Source: Hydrogenophaga sp. (GTDB lineage Bacteria; Pseudomonadota; Gammaproteobacteria; Burkholderiales; Burkholderiaceae_C). Taken from it: DNA of 64,000 bases. Under the pieces are notes generated by a model that made no database searches, was not told the origin of the DNA, and was given only the letters and a program-made list of their open reading frames with translations. Where the stretch lies: assembly GCF_014773545.1 (NCBI RefSeq), contig NZ_SDDV01000008.1, positions 37,621-101,620 of the forward strand, given 5' to 3'. Shown piece by piece: positions 29,525-41,156 of this stretch. The stretch's first letter is position 1, and each line of letters starts with the position of its first letter. Both the position numbers and the translations under genes were made by a program.

Positions 29525-29653
29525 TCAGCGTCTGGCGGCGTCTTGCAGCACCTGGCCGCCGCGTTGCACGTCTTGGCCAATGCCTTGCACCGTGTTGCAG
29601 CCCGCCAGCGCCAGCAACAGACTGGCAAGAAACAGGGTAGTGACGAGTTTCAT
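29525..29653 (-). CDS. Entericidin A/B family small lipoprotein, 42 aa
   Basis: [42 protein letters not shown]: signal peptide, lipobox [15 protein letters not shown] motif. Confidence 0.85.
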   Translation of the reverse strand: MKLVTTLFLASLLLALAGCNTVQGIGQDVQRGGQVLQDAARR

Positions 29654-29693
29654 GGGTTTTCCTCTCGGTAAAAACACGCGCTCGAACCGACGC

Positions 29694-31145
29694 TCAGGCC
29701 AGTTGCCGCACGTCAACGAAATGGCCGTGCACGGCCGCTGCTGCCGCCATCGCGGGCGAGACCAGGTGGGTGCGCCCGCCCGCGCCCTGACGGCCTTCGA
29801 AGTTGCGGTTGCTGGTGGAGGCGCAGCGTTCGCCTGGCTCCAGCCGGTCGGCGTTCATGGCCAGACACATCGAACAGCCGGGTTCACGCCACTCAAAACC
29901 AGCCGCCTTGAAGATATGGTGCAAGCCCTCGCGCTCGGCTTGCTCCTTGACCAGCCCGGAGCCTGGCACCACCAGCGCCTGCTTGATGTTTTTGGCCACT
30001 TTTTGCCCTATCCTTTGCACCACCGCAGCGGCTTCGCGCAGGTCTTCGATGCGGCTGTTGGTACATGAACCGATGAACACCTTGTCGACAAAAATATCGT
30101 TCATGGGCTTGCCCGGCGTCAGCGCCATGTAGCCGAGCGCGCGCTCGATGGCGGCGCGCTTGTTGGCGTCTTTCTCCTGCTCGGGGTCGGGCACCCGGGC
30201 GTCGATGCCGAGCACCATCTCGGGCGATGTGCCCCAACTGACCTGCGGCACGATGCGGCCGGCATCGAGTTCGACCACGGCGTCAAAATGGGCGTCGGCG
30301 TCTGAATGCAGGCCGCGCCAATATGCCAGCGCCTGTTCCCACAGCGGGCCGCCGACAAAACGACCGCTTGGGCGGTCAAGACCCGGCGCCAGCGCCCGGC
30401 CCTGCAAGTAGGCGATGGTTTTCTCGTCCACCGCCACCAGACCGGCGCGCGCGCCGCCCTCGATGGCCATGTTGCAGACTGTCATGCGGCCCTCGATCGA
30501 CAGCGCCCGAATCGCACTGCCGGCAAATTCAATCGTGTAGCCGGTGCCGCCGGCGGTGCCGATGTGGCCGATGATGGCCAGCACCATGTCCTTGGCGCTG
30601 CAACCGGGCGCCAGCTCGCCGTCGACCCGCACCAGCATGTTTTTGGCTTTTTTGGCCAGCAGGGTCTGCGTCGCCATGACGTGCTCGACCTCGCTGGTGC
30701 CAATGCCGTGCGCCAGCGCGCCAAATGCGCCGTGGGTCGAGGTGTGGCTATCGCCGCAGACCACCGTCATGCCCGGCAAGGTGGCGCCGTTTTCCGGCCC
30801 GATCACGTGCACGATGCCCTGACGCCGGGACATGAAAGGGAAATACGCGGCCGCGCCAAATTCGGCGATATTGCTATCGAGCGTGCGAATCTGCTCTTTG
30901 CTGACCGCGTCGGTGATGCCGTCGTAGCCCAGCTCCCAGCCGGTGGTCGGCGTATTGTGGTCGGCCGTGGCCACCACCGAACTGATGCGCCAGAGCTTGC
31001 GGCCGGCCTGACGCAAACCCTCAAAGGCCTGCGGGCTGGTGACTTCGTGCACCAGGTGCCGGTCGATGTAGAGCACGGCGGTGCCGTCGTCCTCGGTGTG
31101 GACGACGTGTTCGTCCCATATCTTGTCGTAGAGCGTGCGTCCCAT
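29694..31145 (-). CDS. leuC: 3-isopropylmalate dehydratase large subunit
   Basis: [66 protein letters not shown]. Confidence 0.97.
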   Translation of the reverse strand: MGRTLYDKIWDEHVVHTEDDGTAVLYIDRHLVHEVTSPQAFEGLRQAGRKLWRISSVVATADHNTPTTGWELGYDGITDAVSKEQIRTLDSNIAEFGAAAYFPFMSRRQGIVHVIGPENGATLPGMTVVCGDSHTSTHGAFGALAHGIGTSEVEHVMATQTLLAKKAKNMLVRVDGELAPGCSAKDMVLAIIGHIGTAGGTGYTIEFAGSAIRALSIEGRMTVCNMAIEGGARAGLVAVDEKTIAYLQGRALAPGLDRPSGRFVGGPLWEQALAYWRGLHSDADAHFDAVVELDAGRIVPQVSWGTSPEMVLGIDARVPDPEQEKDANKRAAIERALGYMALTPGKPMNDIFVDKVFIGSCTNSRIEDLREAAAVVQRIGQKVAKNIKQALVVPGSGLVKEQAEREGLHHIFKAAGFEWREPGCSMCLAMNADRLEPGERCASTSNRNFEGRQGAGGRTHLVSPAMAAAAAVHGHFVDVRQLA

Positions 31146-31306
31146 GAAAATCCTTTGGCGCCTGGTTGAACCCGATTTTATTCTTTGCGCCGTCTGTCAG
31201 CACGCCCTGCCCTTTGCACGCCATCAGAGTAATTTACCGAGTTGTCGGCAAGGTCGCCGAAATTCCGCGCGTGAAACATGCAGCGCAGAAATGGCCTTGA
31301 GAGACT

Positions 31307-32206
31307 TCAAAGGCTGCGCAGCGCAGCCGCCAGCGCCGGGACGATGCTGACGGAGTTGCTCGGGTGGGCGATGCAATCGGTGCTCCAGATCGCGCCGACA
31401 CCGGCGGCGCGCACGCGGTCTTCGGCGCCCGGGGCAAACAGCGCATGCGTCAGCGCCACATCGACCGAAGCCACCCCGGCGGCACGCAGCAGCTCGCAGG
31501 CGCGCGCCAGCGTGTGCCCTGAGCTGACCACATCGTCGATCAGCACCACCGCCCGCCCGGCCAACGGCAGCGCCGGCAGCTCGATCTCGACCTGATGGTC
31601 ACCGTGCCGCAGCTTGCGGCAGACGGCATAGTCCCAGCCATGGCCTTGCGCCGCCCGCGCAACCCACTGCAAAGCCTCCTCGTCGGGCCCGAGCAGCAGC
31701 ACCTCGGCGCGCTGGCGGGCAATGTGATCGGCCAGCAGCGGCGCAGCACTCAGCGCCAGCGCCTGCACCTGCGGCAGCACCTCGGACAGCGAGGCCACGC
31801 GGTGCAGGTGCGGATCGACGGTGATGACGGCGTCGAACAAGCCAGCCAGAAAATCGCCGACGATGCGCTGGCTGACCGCCTCGCCCGGATGGAACGCCGT
31901 ATCCTGCCGCATATAGGCCAGGTAGGGCGCGACCAGGGTCAGGTGGCGCGCGCCCAGCGTGCGGGCGCTGCGCGCGCACAGCAATAATTCGAGCAGCTTT
32001 TCGTTCGGCTGCTGCAGGCTGCGCCAGATCACCACGCGCGCGGGCAGTGCCGATGGCAGGCGCAGCCGCAATTCACCATCGGGAAAGCGGTGGCGCTCGA
32101 CCTGCGCCCAGACAAGCCCGGCGGCATCGGCCGCGGCCTTTGCGATGCCCTGTTCGTCGTCGAAGCACAGCAGGCAGCCTCCTGCGGCGGCAATCGGATC
32201 AGCCAT
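31307..32206 (-). CDS. Ribose-phosphate pyrophosphokinase-like protein
   Basis: ERHRFPDGELRLRLP, YLAYMRQDTAFHPGEAVS, VVLIDDVVSSGHTLARACELL (PRPP-binding motif). Confidence 0.87.
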   Translation of the reverse strand: MADPIAAAGGCLLCFDDEQGIAKAAADAAGLVWAQVERHRFPDGELRLRLPSALPARVVIWRSLQQPNEKLLELLLCARSARTLGARHLTLVAPYLAYMRQDTAFHPGEAVSQRIVGDFLAGLFDAVITVDPHLHRVASLSEVLPQVQALALSAAPLLADHIARQRAEVLLLGPDEEALQWVARAAQGHGWDYAVCRKLRHGDHQVEIELPALPLAGRAVVLIDDVVSSGHTLARACELLRAAGVASVDVALTHALFAPGAEDRVRAAGVGAIWSTDCIAHPSNSVSIVPALAAALRSL

Positions 32207-33783
32207 CAGAACTCCACGAACACGTGCGGCACCTGCGCCGCGCTGCCGATGCGGTAGCCGCTGGCCTGGGCGCTGGCCTGGCGGGCAAATTCCAGATCGG
32301 CCGAGTAACTGGCATAGACGCGGTACAGCAGATCGCCCGCCGCCACCGTCTCGCCCAGTTTGACATTCAGATCGACTCCGGCGCCCTTGACTTTGGGGGC
32401 GCCGGCCAGCCGCGCCACGCGCGCGATCTGGCGGTTGTCGATGTCGATCACCGCGCCAGCCTCGGTGGCACGCACCTCCAAGGTCAGCGCACCCAGCGGC
32501 GGGTGCTGGTGGTCGAAGTCGCGCGCACCCTGGGCTGCGATGATGGCACGCATCTGCGCTAGGGCGCGGCCCGAGTCGAGAATGTCGCGGGCCAGTTTGT
32601 AACCGTCGCCGCCGCGCACATCGGGGCTGCATTCGATGATGCGCCCGGCCAGCCGCAGCGACTTTTGGCGCAGATCATCCGGCGCGCGTGGATCGTTTTC
32701 CAGCACCTGCATGACGTCGCGCGCCTCCAGCACCGGCCCGACGCCGCAGCCCACCGGCTGGCGGCCGTCGGTGATGACGACCTCGAGCGAGAGCTGCAGG
32801 CGCTGCGCGACGTACTCGAACAAACGGCGCAGACGCTGCGCTTCGGGCATGGAGCGCACCTTGGCGCTGGGGCCAATCGGAATATCGAGCACCAAATGGG
32901 TGGCGCCAGCGGCTATTTTTTTCGACAGGATGGAGGCCACCATCTGCCCGGGCGAGTCGATCGACAGCGGCCGCTCGACCGAAATCAGCACGTCGTCGGC
33001 CGGCGACAAATCAGCCGTACCGCCCCAGGCCAGACAAGCCCGGTGTTTGCGCACCAAGCCGGTGAGCTGCTCGAACGGCAGTTCGACGTTGGCCAGCACT
33101 TCCATGGTGTCGGCAGTACCGGCGGGCGAAGTGATGGCGCGCGACGAGGTCTTGGGAAACACCAGCCCGTAGGCGGAAACGATGGGCACCACCAACATGG
33201 AAGTGCGGTTGCCTGGAATGCCGCCGATGCAGTGCTTGTCGACCACCAGCGAGGCGTGCCAGTCGAGCCGACGTCCGCTGGCGACCATTGCATCGCACAG
33301 GAAATACACCTCTTCGCGGTCGAGTTCGCTGCGGTTGCAGGCCACCACAAAGGCGGTCAGCTCGATCTTGGAGTAGCGCAGCGCGGCGATGTCGCGCACG
33401 ATGGCGCCAAAGTCGGCGCGGCTCAGGCGCTCGCCGTTGATTTTGCGAAACAGTGCCGGAATCGATTCGGGCGGCTCGGCCTGCGACACCGCCACCGGGT
33501 GGCCGTCGGCCGCCTTGAGCTGGGCAAACGCGTCGCGCGACAAACCCAGCTCCTGGCAGCCAACGATGCTGGCGTCATCGACCACGTTGAGCGTGGCCAG
33601 AATGCATTTGCCGTTGGCGCGGATTTCCACTTTCGAGAGGGCCTGAAAACCCTCGGCACGATAGACCGCGCAGTCGCGATGCAAATAGGCCACGTTCTCG
33701 TGGTAAGTGTCGATGGCGACGCGGCGCAGCGTCAGACCATGGGCGTGCCATTCGTGGGCTACAGGTTCATGGGCGGCTTGCAT
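32206..33783 (-). CDS. Long-form thymidine phosphorylase / AMP phosphorylase-like protein (DeoA family)
   Basis: [62 protein letters not shown]; ~525 aa with N-terminal extension as in AMP phosphorylases. Confidence 0.88.
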   Translation of the reverse strand: MQAAHEPVAHEWHAHGLTLRRVAIDTYHENVAYLHRDCAVYRAEGFQALSKVEIRANGKCILATLNVVDDASIVGCQELGLSRDAFAQLKAADGHPVAVSQAEPPESIPALFRKINGERLSRADFGAIVRDIAALRYSKIELTAFVVACNRSELDREEVYFLCDAMVASGRRLDWHASLVVDKHCIGGIPGNRTSMLVVPIVSAYGLVFPKTSSRAITSPAGTADTMEVLANVELPFEQLTGLVRKHRACLAWGGTADLSPADDVLISVERPLSIDSPGQMVASILSKKIAAGATHLVLDIPIGPSAKVRSMPEAQRLRRLFEYVAQRLQLSLEVVITDGRQPVGCGVGPVLEARDVMQVLENDPRAPDDLRQKSLRLAGRIIECSPDVRGGDGYKLARDILDSGRALAQMRAIIAAQGARDFDHQHPPLGALTLEVRATEAGAVIDIDNRQIARVARLAGAPKVKGAGVDLNVKLGETVAAGDLLYRVYASYSADLEFARQASAQASGYRIGSAAQVPHVFVEF

Positions 33784-33870
33784 GCCCGAACGATACACCG
33801 ATACCGCTGCCGGCAGGCGGCGCGTTGATGAGACGGCGACCGATCTGGTTTTCCCCCTACACTTTGCGCC

Positions 33871-34425
33871 ATGCAGCGCAGCCCGATCCAACATTGCAAA
33901 CAATGCGGCAACCGCGTCGTCTACCGCATCCCGGACGACGGCGACACCCGCGCGCGCGCGGTCTGCCCGGCCTGCGGCACCATTCACTATGAAAACCCGC
34001 TCAACGTCGTCGGCACCGTGGCGGTGTGGGGCGAGTCGGGCGAGTACGTGCTGCTGTGCCAGCGCAACATCGAGCCGCGCCGCGGCAAGTGGACTTTGCC
34101 GGCCGGCTTTTTGGAGCTGGGCGAGACCACCGCCGAAGGCGCGGCGCGCGAAACCACCGAGGAAGCTGGCGCGCAGTTTGAAATCGGCGCCATTTTCACG
34201 CTGATGAACGTGGCGCGCGTCGGCCAGGTACACCTGTACTACCGGGCGCGCCTGCTCAACACCCACTTCCAGCCCGGCAGCGAAACGATTCAAGCGCGCC
34301 TGTTCAGCGAGGCCGAGATTCCCTGGGACGAGATCGCCTTTCGCACCGTGAAGGAAACGCTGGACTGTTATTTTTCTGACCGCCGCCGCGGCCGCTTCGA
34401 GTTTCACACCCGCGACATCGTCTGA
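33871..34425 (+). CDS. NUDIX hydrolase with N-terminal zinc ribbon
   Basis: [13 protein letters not shown]...[13 protein letters not shown] zinc ribbon and Nudix box [23 protein letters not shown]. Confidence 0.9.
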   Translation: MQRSPIQHCKQCGNRVVYRIPDDGDTRARAVCPACGTIHYENPLNVVGTVAVWGESGEYVLLCQRNIEPRRGKWTLPAGFLELGETTAEGAARETTEEAGAQFEIGAIFTLMNVARVGQVHLYYRARLLNTHFQPGSETIQARLFSEAEIPWDEIAFRTVKETLDCYFSDRRRGRFEFHTRDIV

Positions 34426-34470
34426 GCGGGTCTGTTGCCTATTCGACAATTTTCACTCAATGCCGCGTTT

Positions 34471-36132
34471 ATGAGTCTTAGACGCATCGTTTTGCGCGAC
34501 TTCGTCATCGTGCAGGAACTCGAGCTGGAGTTGCGCGCGTGCTTTTGCGTGCTGACCGGCGAAACCGGGGCCGGCAAGTCGATCCTGATCGACGCCTTGC
34601 AGCTCGCGCTGGGCGCGCGCGCCGATAGCGGCGTGGTGCGCGAAGGCGCTGCGCGCTGCGAGGTCGCGGTCGAATTCGATCTACCCGGCACGCTGCTGCC
34701 CTGGCTGGCAGAACAGGGTTTGAGCGCCGAAGACAACAACCTGCTGCTGCGCCGCACGGTCGACGCCGACGGCCGCAGCCGCGCCTGGATCAACGGCAGC
34801 GCCGCCACCCTGAACCAACTCAGGGCGCTGGCCGGCGAACTGGTGGACATTCACGGCCAGCACGCCTGGCAAAGCCTGACGCGCCCGGACGCGGTGCGCC
34901 AACTGCTCGACGGCTTCGCCGCCCTCGACACAGCAGCCGCGCAGCGCTGCTGGACCCACTGGCGCGTGCAGCGCAAAGCACTGCAGGGCGCGCGCGAGCG
35001 CCAGCACAGCCTGCAGCAAGAGCGTGAGCGCCTGAGCTGGCAGATTGGCGAGATCGACCAACTCGCGCCGCAGCCCGGCGAATGGCAGGATCTGAATCAA
35101 CAACACAGCCGCCTGGCCCATGCGCAGGCGCTGTTGAGCGCAGCACAAACCGCCACCGCCGCACTGGCTGAGGACGACAGCAACGCAACCCGCCTGTTGC
35201 ACCGCGCCTGCAACGCCTTGGCCGCGCAGGCCCACATCGAACCACGCCTGGGCGCTGCTGCCGAACAACTGCAAGCCGCCCTGGCGCAGGTGGACGACAG
35301 CGTGCACAGCCTGCGCCAGTACGCCCGCTCGATCGACCTGGACCCGGCCAGCCTGGACAGCCTGGATCAGCGCTTGGCGCAGTGGATTGCGCTGGCACGC
35401 CGGCAGCGCTGCGCGCCCGAAGACCTGGCCACGCTGCACGTGCAGCGCAAAGCCGAACTATCGGCCCTGGAGCAAGCGCTCGACCTGGACGCGCTGCTGC
35501 TGGCCGAACGCCAGGCCTGGGACGTGCTGCAGGCTGAAATGCAGGACTTGTCAAACCAGCGCCAGCAAGCCGCACCCCGGCTGGCGCAGGCCGTGACCCA
35601 GACCATGCAGACGCTGGGCCTGCAAGGAGGCTGCTTCGAGGTCGAGCTGCTTCGGCTGGATGAGCCGCAGCCGCACGGCTGGGATCAGGTCGAATTCCTG
35701 GTCGCCGGCCACAGCGGCGTGACGGCGCGCCCGATCGGAAAAGTCGCCTCGGGGGGCGAGCTCGCGCGCATCGCGCTGGCCATTTCGGTCGTCACCAGCC
35801 GCTTGGGACAGGCACCCACGCTGATCTTCGACGAAGTTGACGCCGGCATTGGCGGCATGGTGGGGCACACTGTGGGGCAACTGCTGCGCCAACTCGGCGC
35901 CGAGCGCCAGGTGCTGGCCGTGACCCACTTGGCGCAGGTGGCGGCCTGCGCCCAGCAACACCTGCTGGTGAACAAACAGCAAAGCGGCGGGCAAACCGTC
36001 AGTACGGTGCAGGAAATCGAGCAGTCGGCACGCGTGCGCGAGCTCGCGCGCATGCTCGGTGGCGGCGAAAGTTCACAAGCCTCGCTGGCGCACGCACGCG
36101 AAATGCTCGCCCAACCACAAGACAGACCATGA
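34471..36132 (+). CDS. recN: DNA repair protein RecN
   Basis: [90 protein letters not shown]. Confidence 0.95.
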   Translation: MSLRRIVLRDFVIVQELELELRACFCVLTGETGAGKSILIDALQLALGARADSGVVREGAARCEVAVEFDLPGTLLPWLAEQGLSAEDNNLLLRRTVDADGRSRAWINGSAATLNQLRALAGELVDIHGQHAWQSLTRPDAVRQLLDGFAALDTAAAQRCWTHWRVQRKALQGARERQHSLQQERERLSWQIGEIDQLAPQPGEWQDLNQQHSRLAHAQALLSAAQTATAALAEDDSNATRLLHRACNALAAQAHIEPRLGAAAEQLQAALAQVDDSVHSLRQYARSIDLDPASLDSLDQRLAQWIALARRQRCAPEDLATLHVQRKAELSALEQALDLDALLLAERQAWDVLQAEMQDLSNQRQQAAPRLAQAVTQTMQTLGLQGGCFEVELLRLDEPQPHGWDQVEFLVAGHSGVTARPIGKVASGGELARIALAISVVTSRLGQAPTLIFDEVDAGIGGMVGHTVGQLLRQLGAERQVLAVTHLAQVAACAQQHLLVNKQQSGGQTVSTVQEIEQSARVRELARMLGGGESSQASLAHAREMLAQPQDRP

Positions 36133-37067
36133 TCTTGCTGCCCACACCTGGTGTGCATCTGATACTCATCACCGGCATGTCCGGCTCGGGCAAGTCGGTC
36201 GCGCTCACGGCGCTGGAAGACGTAGGCTTCTACTGTGTCGACAACCTGCCACCCGAGTTGCTGACGGCTTTCATCGAACTCGATCAAAGCCACCGCGCCA
36301 ACAAGGTTGCGATAGCCATTGACGTGCGCAGCGCCGCTTCTCTGCCGGGACTGCCGCAACGTCTGGCCGAGCTGCCGCACCACCCCGAACGCCCGGTGCA
36401 ATTGACGACGCTGTTTCTCGACGCCACCACCGACACCTTGGTGCGGCGCTTTTCCGAAACGCGCCGCCTGCACCCGCTCTCGCTCCAGTCCACCCCGCAG
36501 GGCAAGCAACAGCACTGCGACCTGAGCGACGCCATCGAGCACGAACGCGAATTGCTCAGCGAGTTGCGCGAACAAGCCCTGGTGCTCGACACCAGCCTGA
36601 TGCTGCCGGCCCAGTTGCGCAGCCAGATCAAGAGCCTGCTGGGACCGGTGCAAGCGCCGCTGACGCTGGTGTTCGAGTCGTTTGCCTTCAAACGCGGCCT
36701 GCCGATGGACGCCAACTTCGTGTTTGACGTGCGCATGCTGCCCAACCCGCATTACGAAGCCGCGCTCAAGGCCATGAACGGACGCGATGCGCCGGTGGCG
36801 GCGTTTCTGGCGGCGCAAGCCGAGGTGGTTCAAATGCAACAGCAGATCACGCAATTTCTGCGCCTGTGGCTGCCGCAGATGTTGCGCGACCACCGCAGCT
36901 ACGTCACGGTGGCGATTGGCTGCACCGGCGGCCAGCACCGATCGGTCTATCTGGTCGAGCAGTTGGCCATGACTTTTTCCAGCGACTGGGCCACACGCGT
37001 ACGCCACCGCGAAATCGACGGCTGGCCGACGCGGCCAGCGCGGCCGATCGGTGGCGATTTTGCATAG
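36129..37067 (+). CDS. rapZ: RNase adapter protein RapZ
   Basis: [75 protein letters not shown]. Confidence 0.95.
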   Translation: MILLPTPGVHLILITGMSGSGKSVALTALEDVGFYCVDNLPPELLTAFIELDQSHRANKVAIAIDVRSAASLPGLPQRLAELPHHPERPVQLTTLFLDATTDTLVRRFSETRRLHPLSLQSTPQGKQQHCDLSDAIEHERELLSELREQALVLDTSLMLPAQLRSQIKSLLGPVQAPLTLVFESFAFKRGLPMDANFVFDVRMLPNPHYEAALKAMNGRDAPVAAFLAAQAEVVQMQQQITQFLRLWLPQMLRDHRSYVTVAIGCTGGQHRSVYLVEQLAMTFSSDWATRVRHREIDGWPTRPARPIGGDFA

Positions 37068-37069
37068 CC

Positions 37070-37196
37070 AACGGGCATGACTTTGAAAGCCACCCCGGAA
37101 AATGAAAGTCATGCCCGTTCTCCCTCACCCCCAACCCCTCTCCCGCACGCGGGAGAGGGGAGCGAAGTGAGTCGCAGCCCGACTTTCACGTTAAGG
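37070..37196 (+). repeat. 127-bp intergenic double-hairpin repeat, copy 1
   Basis: acgggcatgacttt/aaagtcatgcccgt perfect 14-bp inverted repeat, cccctctcccg-cacg-cgggagagggg hairpin, conserved tail agcgaagtgagtcgcagcccgactttcacgttaagg; 124/127 identical to 43060-43186. Confidence 0.9.
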
Positions 37197-37220
37197 GCGG
37201 CCCGTTCGGCCAAAAGCCTC

Positions 37221-38312
37221 TCAGCCCAGCACGTGGGCCAACATGCGCCGCACCGGCGCGGGCAGCCCATGGGCCGACAAGGCTGGCGCGCCGACCCATT
37301 GGCCGGCGCCGGTCGGCGGCGCACAGGCAGACGCGCCGAGATCGAGCAGCACCGGGTGCAAGGTCAGTTCACGATGGGTCAGGCTGTGCGCCCGTGGCTC
37401 GAGCGGGTGCAGACCGTGGTGTAAAACCGGCGCCAGCGCGGCCCGCAGCGCGGCCTCGGAGCCGAACACCGGCGGGCAATACAGGCCGGCCCAGATGCCG
37501 GGAGCGGCACGGCGCTCGAGCCAGATGCAAGTCGCCGTCGCCGAGCGCAGGCGCAGCAGCAACAACCACCAGTGTTCGTATCGACGCGGGCGCGGCGCTG
37601 CCTTGACCGGATAGCTGGCGGCGTTGCCGTCTGCCTGGGCGCGGCAGCCGTCTTGCACCGGACAAAGCGAACACAGCGGGCGCCGGCGCAGGCAGACGGT
37701 AGCGCCCAAGTCCATCAGTCCCTGCGTGTAGGCGATCATGTCGTCGTGCGTCGGCTGCTCGGGCAGCAAGGCCTGCACCAGTTGCCCCAGCAGGCGCTGG
37801 TTTGCGGCCTGCGCCAAGTTGGCGTCGAACGCCAGTTGCCGCGCAGCCACGCGGCGCACATTGCCGTCCAGAATGGAAACCCGCTCGCCGTAGCAAAAAG
37901 CCGCAATCGCCGCTGCGCTGGACGGCCCTATGCCTGGCAAGGTTTGCAATTGCTGCGCGCTGCGCGGAAACACCCCGCCGTGCTGCGCCAGCACCTGCTG
38001 CGCGCAGAGCAGCAGGTGCCGCGCCCGACTGTAGTAACCCAGGCCGCTCCAGAGCGCCAGCACCTCGTCAACACTGGCCTGCGCCAGGGCCTGCAGGCTG
38101 GGAAAACGCTGCACAAAGCGCGGGTAGTACGACAGCACGGTGGCGACCTGGGTTTGCTGCAGCATCACCTCGGACAACCAGACCCGGTACGGATCGCGCT
38201 CGAGCTGCCAAGGCAGGCCGCGGCGGCCGCAGCGGCGCTGCCAGTCGATCAGTCGACGGGCAAAGTCCGCTGGCCCTGCAAGCGGCGCGGCTGACGCGTC
38301 TTCTTTGCTCAA
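37221..38312 (-). CDS. mutY: A/G-specific adenine glycosylase
   Basis: LPWQLERDPYRVWLSEVMLQQTQV, LPGIGPSSAAAIAAFCYG, DGNVRRV, GATVCLRRRPLCSLCPVQDGC 4Fe-4S cluster. Confidence 0.95.
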   Translation of the reverse strand: MSKEDASAAPLAGPADFARRLIDWQRRCGRRGLPWQLERDPYRVWLSEVMLQQTQVATVLSYYPRFVQRFPSLQALAQASVDEVLALWSGLGYYSRARHLLLCAQQVLAQHGGVFPRSAQQLQTLPGIGPSSAAAIAAFCYGERVSILDGNVRRVAARQLAFDANLAQAANQRLLGQLVQALLPEQPTHDDMIAYTQGLMDLGATVCLRRRPLCSLCPVQDGCRAQADGNAASYPVKAAPRPRRYEHWWLLLLRLRSATATCIWLERRAAPGIWAGLYCPPVFGSEAALRAALAPVLHHGLHPLEPRAHSLTHRELTLHPVLLDLGASACAPPTGAGQWVGAPALSAHGLPAPVRRMLAHVLG

Positions 38313-40252
38313 GCCAGCGCAGCGTCGGCCGGCGCCTCTTGCGCGTCGGACATCAGTTGCTCGGTCAATTCGGTCAATTGGGCATCGACCAGATGGAGTT
38401 CGGCTTGGTGTTGCTCGAGCTCGCGGATGCGACCGTCGAGGTCACCGGCGGCGTGTTGAATCCGCGCCACCGCCTCGATGCGGCGGCTGAAATGGCGCCG
38501 CCGCTCACGCAACTGGGCGTCGATCTGGCTTGATGCCGACTTGTTCCAGATGTCAAGCTCGTTCAGTGCCGTGTCATACACCACCCGCAAGCGGCTCATG
38601 AGCGCGCGCGTGAGCCGCTCGGTAAAGTCGGTCCGGGCCAGCCGCAGCGTGTTGCCCAGTCCGAGGTAGTGCACGTGACTGGTTTCGATTTTCTGCAAAT
38701 CGTGCTGGTATTGCATCAGTTGCGGCGGCGTGGGCACCTGCAACGAAAACCCGTACTCGGCATTGAGCCCCTTGAAACTGCCTTCGAGCATGGACTGAAT
38801 TTCAATGGCCAGTTCGTTGGCGCGCACCAAGCCTGCGCCCAGGCGCTCGAAGGTTTCAGCGTAGGCGCGTTTGACACCGAACTTGATGCCGGGCTGACGC
38901 AGCGCCACAACCAGCTTTTGCGCCTCGGTCTTGAGGTGGGTGGCGCCGAGCAAGACCAGCAACTCATTGAGCAGCCTCAGATGAACCGAGCGCAGCGCCT
39001 GTATCTTGGCCGCGCTGGCGTCGAAGTGCGCCTGCTCTTGCTCGATGCGCAAGCGCATCTGCCGGATGGCGCTGGTGTTTTTGCCGCGCAGGCTCTCGAG
39101 TTCTTGCACCTGCTCGATCAGGTCGCGGGCCCGGATATGCACCAGACGGCTGATTTCACGCCGCAGCGCATCAATCCCAAGCGCCGTCGAGGAGCGCAAA
39201 ATTTCTCGCCTATGGCTCAGCAGCCCGACGCCGAGTGCGGCTTCGAGCTCCAGCAAGTGACTGGCAGCGAGCAGCTCGGGGTCATGATTGATCTTGGCCA
39301 GCAGACCTTTTTGCGCCGAGACCGCCAACACCTGTGGCGCCGACACGCCCAGCACGGCGGCAACGTCGCTGCGCTGCGCGGCAATCTGCGCCTGCACCTG
39401 CGCGGGCGTGCGCAAGTCGTCCCACAAGGTATCGATCTTGTTGAGCACCACCAGCCGCGACTCCCGCACCTGATCTGGCGCCACCAGATGCTGGCGCCAG
39501 ACCGTCAGGTCGGACTTGGTGACGCCGGTATCGGCGGCCAGGATGAACACCACCGCCTGCGCCTGCGGCAGCAAGCTGATGGTCAGCTCCGGTTCGGCAC
39601 CAATCGCGTTCAAGCCCGGCGTATCCAGAATCACCAAGCCCTGCTTGAGCAGCGGATGCGCGATGTTGATGAGCGCATGGCGCCACTTGGGCACCTCGAT
39701 CAGACCGTCCGGACCGGGCAGCGGGTTGTCTTCTGGCTGCTCCTCGTGCCAAAAACCCAGCGCAGCGGCCTGCTGCTGGCTGACCCTGCGCACCTCGGCC
39801 ACTTTTTGAATGGCCAGCGCCAGTTGCTCGGGGTCATGCACGTCCAGCGTCACCTGCTCCCACTTCTGCGGCACCTGACGCCAGTCCAGCAGCGACTGCG
39901 CTTGCAGGCGTGACTCGATCGGCAACAGCCGCAGGCAAGGGGGCTCCTGCGGCTCATAAGCGATCTCGGTCGGGCACATGGTGGTGCGCCCGACGCTGGC
40001 AGGCATGATGCGGCGGCCGTAATCGGCAAAAAACATGGCGTTGATCAGCTCAGACTTGCCGCGCGAGAACTCGGCCACGAAGGCCACCATGATCTTGTCG
40101 TTCTTGAGTTGGGCTCGCAAGTGGTCGAGCCGCTCGCGCACGCCCACGCCCAGCAGATCGCGGCCGCTCAACCACTCGGCCAGGTTTTGCAAGCGCGCTG
40201 CAAAGTCCTTGCGCCAAACGCCATGCCGGTCCAGTTCTTGATTGAAGCTCAT
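38309..40252 (-). CDS. Dynamin-like large GTPase
   Basis: G1 FVAEFSRGKSELINAMF, RTTMCPTEI, G3 ILDTPGLNAIG, G4 VLNKIDTLWD; long coiled-coil C-terminal region. Start at MSFNQELDRHGVW. Confidence 0.87.
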   Translation of the reverse strand: MSFNQELDRHGVWRKDFAARLQNLAEWLSGRDLLGVGVRERLDHLRAQLKNDKIMVAFVAEFSRGKSELINAMFFADYGRRIMPASVGRTTMCPTEIAYEPQEPPCLRLLPIESRLQAQSLLDWRQVPQKWEQVTLDVHDPEQLALAIQKVAEVRRVSQQQAAALGFWHEEQPEDNPLPGPDGLIEVPKWRHALINIAHPLLKQGLVILDTPGLNAIGAEPELTISLLPQAQAVVFILAADTGVTKSDLTVWRQHLVAPDQVRESRLVVLNKIDTLWDDLRTPAQVQAQIAAQRSDVAAVLGVSAPQVLAVSAQKGLLAKINHDPELLAASHLLELEAALGVGLLSHRREILRSSTALGIDALRREISRLVHIRARDLIEQVQELESLRGKNTSAIRQMRLRIEQEQAHFDASAAKIQALRSVHLRLLNELLVLLGATHLKTEAQKLVVALRQPGIKFGVKRAYAETFERLGAGLVRANELAIEIQSMLEGSFKGLNAEYGFSLQVPTPPQLMQYQHDLQKIETSHVHYLGLGNTLRLARTDFTERLTRALMSRLRVVYDTALNELDIWNKSASSQIDAQLRERRRHFSRRIEAVARIQHAAGDLDGRIRELEQHQAELHLVDAQLTELTEQLMSDAQEAPADAALA

Positions 40253-40340
40253 ACAAACGGGGCTCACTTGTGTTCGGTTCAATATAGCACTGCACCCGGC
40301 CGCCAGCGTGCGCTGGCCGACCCAAGCAGGCGGCTTCGCC

Positions 40341-41156
40341 TCAAAATGTCTGGCACTGCGGGCAAAAAAAACTCGAACGCTGCCCCTGGCGGATCGACTT
40401 GATCGTGCGGGTGCATGTGCGGCACGGCAGGCCGGTGCGGCCGTACACCATGGCTTCGAGCTGAAAATAACCTGGTTCGCCCTGCGCGCTGGCAAAGTCG
40501 CGCAGCGTGCTCCCACCCAGGCTCAGGGCACGCTGCAACACCGCCACCACCGCCGCGTGCAGGCGCGCAACGCGCGCACGGCTCAGACGCTGGGCGCGCA
40601 GCGTCGGCCTGATGCCGGCCAGGAACAAAGCCTCGCAGGCGTAAATGTTGCCCACCCCCACCACCACATCTCCAGCCAGCAAGACCTGTTTGATGGCGGC
40701 GCGACGCCCACGCAAGGCCTGGTAAAAGCGCTCGGGCTCAAAGCCAGCGTCCAAGGGCTCGACGCCCAGGCCAGCCAGCAAGCGCTGCGCGCGCGCATCG
40801 TCCAGCGACGGCACGTACACCACGGCGCCAAAACGGCGCGGGTCGTGCAGGCGCAAGCAACCGCGGTCGGTTTGCAAATCAAAATGGTCGTGCCGCCCAG
40901 GTGGCGCCAGTTCAGAGCCAAAACGCAGACTGCCCGACATGCCCAGGTGCAGCAGCAAGCAGCCGCGATCGAGTTGCAGCAGCAGATACTTGCCGCGCCG
41001 CGTCAGGCCCAGCACGCGACGCCCGACCAAGTCGGCCGCCGCACAGCCCAACGGCCAGCGCAGCGGCAGGCCCAGACGCAGCGCGCCGACTTGTGCGCCC
41101 ATGATCTGATCGGCAAAACTGCGGCGGGTGATTTCGACTTCAGGAAGTTCGGGCAT
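40341..41156 (-). CDS. mutM: Formamidopyrimidine-DNA glycosylase
   Basis: [41 protein letters not shown], zinc finger [28 protein letters not shown]. Confidence 0.96.
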   Translation of the reverse strand: MPELPEVEITRRSFADQIMGAQVGALRLGLPLRWPLGCAAADLVGRRVLGLTRRGKYLLLQLDRGCLLLHLGMSGSLRFGSELAPPGRHDHFDLQTDRGCLRLHDPRRFGAVVYVPSLDDARAQRLLAGLGVEPLDAGFEPERFYQALRGRRAAIKQVLLAGDVVVGVGNIYACEALFLAGIRPTLRAQRLSRARVARLHAAVVAVLQRALSLGGSTLRDFASAQGEPGYFQLEAMVYGRTGLPCRTCTRTIKSIRQGQRSSFFCPQCQTF

